In this document: positions 1-5,139 of the stretch, one piece after another
Layout of the letters: each line of letters starts with the position of its first letter
Position numbering within the stretch: position 1 is the stretch's first letter
Source of the DNA: Acidobacteriota bacterium
GTDB taxonomy: Bacteria > Acidobacteriota > Vicinamibacteria > Vicinamibacterales > CAVVIG01
Length of the DNA stretch: 6,005 nucleotides
Reading direction: 5' to 3'
NCBI GenBank assembly: GCA_003223775.1
Contig: QHWK01000055.1
Span: forward strand, 1 to 6,005
Translations under genes and position numbers: made by a program
Notes under the pieces: model-generated
Told to the model about the DNA's origin: nothing
Database searches by the model: none
Seen by the model: only the letters and a program-made list of their open reading frames with translations

Positions 1-677
1 TCGCCGTAGCGCGCGACGTCGAGCCACATCCGGCCCCACGTCTCGCCGTACTGCGGCGAGTCGAGCAGCCGATCGACGACGCTCGCGAACGCGTTCGGCG
101 AATCGTCGCGCTCGAACGCCTCGATTTCCTCGACGGTCGGCGGGAGGCCGGTGAGATCGAGGGTCGCGCGGCGGATGAGCGTCCGCTTGTCCGCCGGCCC
201 GACCGGCGCCAGACCGTTCTGCTCGAGACCGGCGAGGACGAAGCGATCGATGTCGGTCTTCGGCCACGACTCGTGCGCCACTCGCGGCGGCGCCGGTTTG
301 CGCAGCGGCTGGAAGGACCAGAACGCGCGCTGCTCCGGCTTGATCACGTAAGCCGGCGCGGCCGGCGCGGCCGCAGCCGCGGGCGTCGCCGCCGGCGCGG
401 CGTTCGACGCCGAGCGCGCCGGCGCAGCGCTCCACACCGCGCCCGCACGCACCCACTCGACGAGCGCCGACACGTCGTCGAGCGCCTCGCGGGAGTCGAG
501 GCGCAGGCCGCCCATTCGCTGGTCGGTGTGGCAGTCGTAGCAGTTGGCCGCGAGCAGCGGACGGATCCTCGCCTCGAAGAAGTCGCCCGACGCCGGCGGA
601 GCGGCTGCCTGGCGCGCTTCGCCGGCCACGCCCACCACGAGCGGCAGCGCCGCCGCGACCATCCAGCGTATGCGCAT
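1..677 (-). CDS. Secreted PSCyt1 / DUF1549 domain protein, 5' part only (3' end beyond the window)
   Basis: Reading the minus strand from ATG at 677 gives 225 uninterrupted codons to the window edge. Residues 1-23 look like a Sec signal peptide (Arg2 and Arg4, then a hydrophobic stretch through V18). A c-type haem motif CYDCH (C46, C49, H50) follows in the context LLAANCYDCHT, the usual opening of the Planctomycete-type cytochrome C domain. Residues 82-108 are an Ala/Pro-rich linker. From about residue 109 the protein reads VIKPEQRAFWSFQPL, then from 142 DIDRFVLAGLEQNGLAP, then RRATLDLTGLPPT (169-181), and near the edge WGRMWLDVARYG, all typical of DUF1549. Full-length relatives are much longer, usually with a C-terminal DUF1553. 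Their role is poorly known; they are thought to be secreted, haem-binding and linked to breakdown of complex substrates. The cytochrome domain is oddly short: EWVRAGAVW follows only about 25 residues after the haem motif (see findings). No clear Shine-Dalgarno precedes the start; an alternative ATG lies at 662. Family call is firm, function uncertain. Confidence 0.9.
   Translation of the reverse strand, partial: MRIRWMVAAALPLVVGVAGEARQAAAPPASGDFFEARIRPLLAANCYDCHTDQRMGGLRLDSREALDDVSALVEWVRAGAVWSAAPARSASNAAPAATPAAAAAPAAPAYVIKPEQRAFWSFQPLRKPAPPRVAHESWPKTDIDRFVLAGLEQNGLAPVGPADKRTLIRRATLDLTGLPPTVEEIEAFERDDSPNAFASVVDRLLDSPQYGETWGRMWLDVARYG
352..400. repeat. Short GC-rich repeat encoding the Ala/Pro linker
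   Basis: The 10-mer GCCGGCGCGG occurs at 352-361, 361-370 and 391-400, the first two overlapping by one base. It lies inside the PSCyt1/DUF1549 gene and encodes its Ala/Pro-rich linker between the cytochrome part and DUF1549. It is best read as low-complexity coding sequence prone to slippage, not as a mobile or regulatory repeat. Confidence 0.55.
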
Positions 678-701
678 GAAAGGTTATTATGCACGCACAA
701 G
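678..701. promoter_or_regulatory. Divergent start region with a possible shared -10 core
   Basis: Only 24 bases separate the divergent start codons at 677 (minus) and 702 (plus). In a very GC-rich setting this gap holds an AT-rich block. Read on the plus strand it contains TATTAT (685-690), and on the minus strand CATAAT (691-686), each one mismatch from TATAAT. Initiation about 7 bases downstream of either would give leaders of only a few bases, so both messages could be leaderless, in line with the lack of a Shine-Dalgarno before either gene. No convincing -35 box was found at normal spacing on either strand, and no extended -10 TGn. The promoter call is therefore tentative. Confidence 0.3.
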
Positions 702-1679
702 ATGCCGCGATTTGTCATTGGTCCGCTGCTGCTCGCCTTTGCACTGCAGCCGGCCAGAACGCCGAAGCCCGGCGTGAAAACGCCCGGCGTCAAGATTCCG
801 ATCGAGCGTCTGAAGCCGGACGCCGTCTTCCCCTACGCCGGGTCGCCCGACTGGATCGCCGTGGACGAATCGGTGTGGGTCTCGAACCGCCCGAAGAACT
901 CCGTCGCGCGGCTCGATCCGAAGGCCAATACCGTCGCGGCGACGCTTGCGGTCGGCGCCGAGCCGTGCTCGGGGCTGGCCGTCGCGTTCGGCAGCCTGTG
1001 GGTTCCCAACTGCGGCGACAAGACGATCGCGCGCGTCGATCTCCAGACGTCCGCGGTCGCGCTCGCAATCCACACGACGATCGCGAGCAGCGAAGGATCG
1101 ATCGTCGCCGGCGCCGGCAGCATCTGGATCATGACGGACGCGAAAGGGACGCTCGCGCGCTTCGATCCGGCGACCAACGCGCTGGTCGCCGAAGTCTACG
1201 TCGCCGCCGGATCGTACGGCCTCGCGTTCGGCGACGATGCGATCTGGGCGACGAGCACGGACAAGAGCGTCGTGACGCGCGTCGATCCGCACACGAACCT
1301 GATCGTCGAGACGATTCCGGTCGGCAAGTCGCCGCGCTTCGTCGCCGCGGGCGCGGGCAGCGTGTGGACGCTCAACCAGGGCGACGGCAGCGTGTCGCGC
1401 ATCGACACGAAGACGAACAAGGTGACGGCGACGATCGAGGTCGGCGTGCCCGGCGGCGGCGGCGACATCGCGGTCGGCGAGGGATCGGTGTGGGTGACGG
1501 CGTTCGAGTATCCGCTGTCGCGGATCGATCCGTCGACCAACACCGTCGTCCAGCAGTTTTACGGGAAGGGCGGCGACGCCGTGCGCGTCGGCCTCGGCTC
1601 GATCTGGCTGTCGAACCTCGAGGCCGGCAACGTGTGGAGAATCGATCCGAAGCGCGTCGAGGCGACGCTGCCCGAATGA
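702..1679 (+). CDS. Secreted seven-bladed beta-propeller protein (YncE / Vgb-like repeat family)
   Basis: The 325-residue product starts with a signal peptide (MPRFVIGPLLLAFAL), then a short Pro/Lys-rich segment with a PGVK duplication, so it probably acts in the periplasm or outside the cell. The rest is seven repeats of about 40 residues, each with a G-S-hydrophobic-Trp core (W59, W100, W142, W182, W222, W264, W302) and usually an R-hydrophobic-D-P-x-T-N turn followed by a TI-VG-like strand. This is the pattern of YncE and virginiamycin B lyase-like propellers. Such proteins are often labelled Vgb, but only two histidines (H124, H200) are present and I could not place the Vgb active-site His/Glu set, so a lyase is not supported; a binding or scaffold role is more likely. 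C89 and C104 could form a disulfide between blades 1 and 2. The frame is open upstream to 273, but that stretch overlaps the divergent gene and has no propeller or signal features, so ATG 702 is preferred. It has no visible Shine-Dalgarno. Confidence 0.87.
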   Translation: MPRFVIGPLLLAFALQPARTPKPGVKTPGVKIPIERLKPDAVFPYAGSPDWIAVDESVWVSNRPKNSVARLDPKANTVAATLAVGAEPCSGLAVAFGSLWVPNCGDKTIARVDLQTSAVALAIHTTIASSEGSIVAGAGSIWIMTDAKGTLARFDPATNALVAEVYVAAGSYGLAFGDDAIWATSTDKSVVTRVDPHTNLIVETIPVGKSPRFVAAGAGSVWTLNQGDGSVSRIDTKTNKVTATIEVGVPGGGGDIAVGEGSVWVTAFEYPLSRIDPSTNTVVQQFYGKGGDAVRVGLGSIWLSNLEAGNVWRIDPKRVEATLPE

Positions 1680-1688
1680 GTGCCCTTT

Positions 1689-1714
1689 CAGCGTGACAGC
1701 GTGCTGTCAGCGTG
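1689..1714. promoter_or_regulatory. Palindrome TGACAGC-GT-GCTGTCA nested in three CAGCGTG copies
   Basis: In the 49-base gap between the propeller and fmdB-type genes, 7-base inverted arms TGACAGC (1694-1700) and GCTGTCA (1703-1709) flank a central GT. The heptamer CAGCGTG is also present three times in direct orientation, at 1689, 1697 and 1708. The palindrome ends 19 bases before the ATG at 1729, a plausible place for an operator. As RNA it could instead fold as a short hairpin (TGACAG, loop CGTG, CTGTCA). There is no T-run after it, so a classic intrinsic terminator is unlikely. No regulator is known from the window. Confidence 0.4.
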
Positions 1715-1728
1715 GTGAAATCAGAGCT

Positions 1729-1980
1729 ATGCCCCTCTACGATTTCCACTGCAACGAGTGCGGCCACGAGTTCGAGGCGCTCGTCCGGCCGCAGGATCCG
1801 CCGGCGAAATGCCCATCGTGTCAGAGCGCCACGGTCGAGAAGCTCTTGTCCGGGTTCGCGCTGCACACCGAGGACAGACACCGCGCGGCGGTGGCGGATT
1901 CGCGCAAGCGGCAGATCGCGAAGAACAAGGACAAGCTCGTCGCCGAAGAAGAGTACCGCAAGGAGCACGAAGGACATTGA
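1729..1980 (+). CDS. FmdB-family zinc-ribbon protein
   Basis: This 83-residue protein opens MPLYDFHCNECGHEFEAL and has two Cys pairs, C8/C11 and C28/C31 (CNEC, CPSC), which form the single zinc ribbon of the FmdB (CxxC_CxxC_SSSS) regulatory-protein family. It continues with VEKLLSGFAL (36-45), the usual hydrophobic stretch after the ribbon, then a highly charged Lys/Arg/Glu-rich helix to the end. Length and N-terminus fit the family, which favours ATG 1729 over the in-frame upstream codon at 1693. A weak AGAG lies just before the start. The family was named after a putative regulator of formamidase/acetamidase genes, but most members have no established role; small-RNA, DNA or protein binding are all possible. 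The stop codon is 4 bases from the next start, so it is very likely co-transcribed and translationally coupled with the dehalogenase-like gene. Confidence 0.9.
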   Translation: MPLYDFHCNECGHEFEALVRPQDPPAKCPSCQSATVEKLLSGFALHTEDRHRAAVADSRKRQIAKNKDKLVAEEEYRKEHEGH

Positions 1981-1984
1981 CGCC

Positions 1985-2815
1985 ATGACCATGTATTCGC
2001 GGAGATCGTGGCTGCGCGCGAGCGTCGTCGGGCCGGTGGGCGTCGCGGCGTGGCGGTGCGCGGCACTCGACGCGTCGGCAGAGAGCGCCGGCGCCGTCGA
2101 TCCGAAGCTCGCCGACGTCAAAGCGCTCGTCTTCGACGTCTTCGGCACGGTCGTCGACTGGCGCAGCGCGGTCTCGCGCGAGGTCCGGCAGCTCGGGGCG
2201 CGCAAGGGGCTGACGATCGACGGAGACAAGTTCGCCGATGCGTGGCGGGCCGGCTACGGGCCGAGCATGAACCGCGTGCGCCGGGGCGAGCTGCCGTGGA
2301 CGAGGCTCGACGATCTCCACCGGATGACGCTCGAGACGCTCCTGCCGCAGTTCGGCCTGACGTCGCTGACGGCGGACGAGCGCACCGCGCTGAATCGCGC
2401 GTGGCATCGCCTCGACGCGTGGCCCGACACGGTGGCCGGGCTGACGCGCCTCAAGAAGCGGTTCACGATCGCGCCGCTGTCGAACGGCAACATCGCGCTG
2501 ATGACGGATCTCGCGAAGCATGCAGGCCTGCCGTGGGACTGCGTCCTTGGCGCGGAGCTCGTGCGGCACTACAAGCCGGACCACGAGGTGTACGAATCGG
2601 CGGCGGACTTCCTCACCCTGCCGCGCGGCGAGGTGATGATGGTCGCCGCGCACCTTGGCGATCTGCGGGCGGCGAAGGCGGCCGGCTTGAAGACCGCGTT
2701 CGTCACGCGGCCGCTGGAGTACGGGCCCGGCGGCAAGCCGGATCTCGCCGGCGACGCGTCGGTCGACGTCACCTCGAAAGACTTCAACGATCTCGCGCGT
2801 GTGCTCGGCGCCTGA
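1985..2815 (+). CDS. Type II haloacid-dehalogenase-like HAD hydrolase with a twin-arginine leader
   Basis: The 276-residue product belongs to the HAD superfamily, haloacid dehalogenase type II group, which removes halide from 2-haloacids through an aspartyl ester. The nucleophile motif is FDVFGTVVDW (D51, T55). By alignment from memory with L-2-haloacid dehalogenase, R88 (AWRAGY) matches the substrate Arg, S166-N167 (PLSNGN) motif II, K197 and Y203 (HYKPDHEVY) motif III, and D226 (AAHLGD) motif IV. The usual Asn and Trp near motif IV are replaced by H223 and G225, so the true substrate may differ. Residues 1-32 contain SRRSWLRAS, a twin-arginine motif, then a mildly hydrophobic stretch and an ASA site (30-32), suggesting Tat export; most relatives are cytoplasmic. 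GAAGGA (1969-1974) lies 10 bases before ATG 1985. An ATG at 1991 would also keep the leader, and an in-frame GTG at codon 18 would remove it but lacks a Shine-Dalgarno. Phosphatase activity remains an alternative to dehalogenation. Confidence 0.88.
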   Translation: MTMYSRRSWLRASVVGPVGVAAWRCAALDASAESAGAVDPKLADVKALVFDVFGTVVDWRSAVSREVRQLGARKGLTIDGDKFADAWRAGYGPSMNRVRRGELPWTRLDDLHRMTLETLLPQFGLTSLTADERTALNRAWHRLDAWPDTVAGLTRLKKRFTIAPLSNGNIALMTDLAKHAGLPWDCVLGAELVRHYKPDHEVYESAADFLTLPRGEVMMVAAHLGDLRAAKAAGLKTAFVTRPLEYGPGGKPDLAGDASVDVTSKDFNDLARVLGA

Positions 2816-2836
2816 CCGCCGGAGGTCGGAGTGGAG

Positions 2837-3298
2837 TCAGACGCCGGCGTAGCCGCCGACGCCGACCAGCGTCAGCGGGACGAACACCGGAAACAGGTTC
2901 AGCACGCCGACGATCCACACCGGCGTCGACGCGTACACGACCAGCTTCAGCGCCGGCACGATTCCGCCCGTCGATTTGAACGTCGGCGCCAGCCAGTCGA
3001 CGACGAGCGCCGCGACGTACAGACCGCCGAGCGCCAACAGCCACGCGACGACCGTGCCGACCAGCCCGCGCACCATTCCCGCGCGATACGTGCCGACGAT
3101 CGGCAGCCACGCACCGATCACGGTCAGCCCGATCCACGGGCAGACGGCGGGAATCGCCGCCAGCGGCGCGGCGTACTGCCGCATCAACGTCGGCGGGTCG
3201 GTCCGCTCGCCGGCAATCTCCGGCCACTCGGCGGCTGGACGGGTGAGGATTCCGACGACGCGCGCGCGGAGACGCCCGAAATCGTCGCGCGCCGGCAT
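2837..3298 (-). CDS. Yip1-family integral membrane protein, short at the C-terminus
   Basis: The 153-residue protein has the Yip1 N-terminal signature ILTRPAAEWPEIAGE (17-31) followed by hydrophobic segments at roughly 42-62, 77-101, 118-135 and 136-150, with the family-like stretches LAPTFKST (103-110) and VGVLNLFP (130-137). Bacterial Yip1-domain proteins are multi-pass inner-membrane proteins of unknown function. Relatives as I remember them run some 40-50 residues longer, through a GLYLLYLGLP-like segment and a last helix; here the protein stops at GGYAGV, and no continuation is seen in the other minus-strand frames. Its ATG overlaps the stop of the upstream ABC transporter gene by one base (TGATG), so it is translationally coupled and is the last gene of the operon seen here. 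It ends 21 bases from the convergent HAD gene. Confidence 0.82.
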   Translation of the reverse strand: MPARDDFGRLRARVVGILTRPAAEWPEIAGERTDPPTLMRQYAAPLAAIPAVCPWIGLTVIGAWLPIVGTYRAGMVRGLVGTVVAWLLALGGLYVAALVVDWLAPTFKSTGGIVPALKLVVYASTPVWIVGVLNLFPVFVPLTLVGVGGYAGV

Positions 3299-5139
3299 CA
3301 GCGGTACGCCGCCGCCTGAATGCCGTACAGCTGCGAGTACTGCCCGCCCCGCGCCATCAACTCCTCGTGCGCGCCGACCTCGACGACGCGCGCGCCGTCG
3401 AGGACGACGATCAGATCGGCCATCCGCACCGTCGAGAACCGATGCGACACCAGCAGCGTAATCGGTCCGCCGTCCCGAGCGGCGCGATGCCGCGCGCGCG
3501 CCGCGGCCGCGTAGCGGTCGAACAGCGCGTGCTCGGTTTCAGCGTCCAGCGCCGCCGTCGGCTCGTCGAGGATCAGCAGCAGCGGGTCGTCGCGCATGAA
3601 GCCGCGCGCGAGCGCGAGCTTCTGCCACTGGCCGAACGACAGCTCCGCCCCGCCAGGCCACGTCGGACCGAGCTGCGTGTCGAGCCCGGACGGAAGATGT
3701 GCGACGACGTCAGCGGCGCCCGCACGATCCACCGCGGCGACGACGGCGAGATCGTCGCCGACACGCGGTACGTCGCCGAGACCGACCGTCTGCCGCGCGC
3801 GAAATTCGAACCGGAAGAAATCCTGGAACGCGCCGGCGAGCCGTGTACGCCACTGGTCAGCCGCCACGCGCGCGAGCGGCGTGTCGTCGATCGCGATCGA
3901 TCCGGACGAAGGCTCGTACATCTTCGCGAGCAGCTTGACGAGCGTCGTCTTGCCGGCGCCGTTCTCGCCGACGATCGCGACGATCGCGCCGGCCGGCAGC
4001 GTGACCGACACGTCGTCGAGCACGAGGCGCGACGTCGCCGGATACGCGAACGAGACGCCCTCGAGCCGGATGCCGCGCGCGAGCGCGCCGGGCACCGGCC
4101 GATCCGCGTGCGACGCGAGCAAGGCCGCGTAGTCCTCGAGCCACGCGAGCCGGCGCGAGCCGTCCATCCAGAAGCCCCGCAGGAATCCGATCTCGCCCAC
4201 CGTCGCGCCGACGTACGCCGAGAGCCGCGATCCGGCGGCGAGCACGAGCAGCACGTCGGCCGGCGGCGCCTTCACGACCGCGGCGACGAACACGATCGCG
4301 CCGACGTACGCGGCGCCGAAGACCGCCCACGCGAGCGTGTGCCAGACCGCCGATCCCCAGCGCGCCGCGGTGATCGGCGCGTAGCCGCGCTCGAAGGCGT
4401 CGCGGCGCGCCGCCGCGATCCGCCGGCCGATGCCCGTGACGCGGACCTCTTTTCCAGGCGCCGCGGTCGTCGCCGTCGTGAACAGGTGCCGCGCCAGACG
4501 ATTCGCCTGGCCGGCGCGCTCCTGCGCGGCCCGCTCCACGGCGGGACGCCACGTCGACGTGAGCACCGTCGGCAGCGCGAACGCCGCGAGCAGCGCCAGC
4601 GCGGGATGGACCGACGCCAGCAGCGCGATCGTGATGCCCAGCCGCAGGATCCAGCCGCACGTCGCGAACACCGACACGTACATGTGGTCGAGCACGAACA
4701 CCTGGTTGCGCAGCATGGCGAGGCGATCGAGGTAGTCGGGCCGCTCGTGATGCGCGATCGTGACGACCGTCGCCTGCAGCCGCGCGACGTGCGCCTCGAG
4801 CGCAATCGTCACCTTGTCGCGGAACCGCCGCTGCACGCGGGTGCTGACGATGCGCAGGAACCAGCTCGCCGCCGCCGACACGCCCAGGCCGACGGCGCTC
4901 CACCGCACGAGCGCCGCGTCGCCGCCGACGACGCCCTTGCCGAGCAGCATCAACCACAGCGCGAGCAGCGCGTCCGGCAGCGCCGCGAGCTGCGAGAGGA
5001 CGAACGCGGCGAGCATGAGCCGCGGCTCGTGGCGGTAGCCGAGGCGGCACAGCCGCCACATCGACGACAGCGCGGGCGGCATCGCGTCGGGAGGCGCCGG
5101 CGTTCGCGCGGCAGAGGTTCGATCAGGCGAGGACGTCAT
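3298..5139 (-). CDS. ABC exporter half-transporter (membrane domain plus ATPase domain)
   Basis: The 613-residue product has an N-terminal type IV (ABC_membrane) exporter domain and a C-terminal nucleotide-binding domain. Hydrophobic segments lie near 41-67, 80-96, 155-173, 176-194, 263-288 and 294-312, consistent with six helices. The ATPase part has the A-loop tyrosine Y366, Walker A GENGAGKTT (391-399), Q-loop Q439 (AFQDFFRFEF), signature LSFGQ (500-504), Walker B LLILDE (521-526) with catalytic E526, D-loop AALD and H-loop H566 (LLVSHRFSTVR). It should export a substrate across the inner membrane using ATP; the substrate cannot be read from the sequence (drug, lipid or peptide). The signature has Phe where Gly is usual. 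It overlaps the upstream ABC gene by 17 bases and the downstream Yip1 gene by one, so the three form an operon, and it most likely pairs with the upstream half-transporter as a heterodimer. Confidence 0.95.
   Translation of the reverse strand: MTSSPDRTSAARTPAPPDAMPPALSSMWRLCRLGYRHEPRLMLAAFVLSQLAALPDALLALWLMLLGKGVVGGDAALVRWSAVGLGVSAAASWFLRIVSTRVQRRFRDKVTIALEAHVARLQATVVTIAHHERPDYLDRLAMLRNQVFVLDHMYVSVFATCGWILRLGITIALLASVHPALALLAAFALPTVLTSTWRPAVERAAQERAGQANRLARHLFTTATTAAPGKEVRVTGIGRRIAAARRDAFERGYAPITAARWGSAVWHTLAWAVFGAAYVGAIVFVAAVVKAPPADVLLVLAAGSRLSAYVGATVGEIGFLRGFWMDGSRRLAWLEDYAALLASHADRPVPGALARGIRLEGVSFAYPATSRLVLDDVSVTLPAGAIVAIVGENGAGKTTLVKLLAKMYEPSSGSIAIDDTPLARVAADQWRTRLAGAFQDFFRFEFRARQTVGLGDVPRVGDDLAVVAAVDRAGAADVVAHLPSGLDTQLGPTWPGGAELSFGQWQKLALARGFMRDDPLLLILDEPTAALDAETEHALFDRYAAAARARHRAARDGGPITLLVSHRFSTVRMADLIVVLDGARVVEVGAHEELMARGGQYSQLYGIQAAAYR

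Noticed and set aside
273..701. N-terminal extension of the propeller gene from an ATG at 273
   Set aside because: The extension is Arg-rich low-complexity sequence lying antisense to the DUF1549 gene, and a good signal peptide begins exactly at 702.
2811..2841. Possible bidirectional terminator between the convergent HAD and Yip1 stop codons (CTGAC...GTCAG)
   Set aside because: Only a 5-base match with a long loop that mostly reflects the two TGA stops, with no stable inner stem and no T-run on either strand.
2840..2900. Frameshift in the Yip1 gene as the reason for its early stop
   Set aside because: The other two minus-strand frames downstream show no hydrophobic Yip1-like continuation, so a deletion or natural short form fits better than a simple frameshift.
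2008..2979. Plus-strand frame running through the HAD gene and past its end
   Set aside because: Arg-rich composition without motifs, and it conflicts with the well-supported HAD gene and the convergent Yip1 gene.
3939..3965. 27-base exact direct repeat also found at 5761-5787
   Set aside because: Both copies encode the Walker A region (NGAGKTTL) of the two related ABC ATPase domains; shared coding constraint or ancient duplication explains it, not a mobile or attachment-site repeat.
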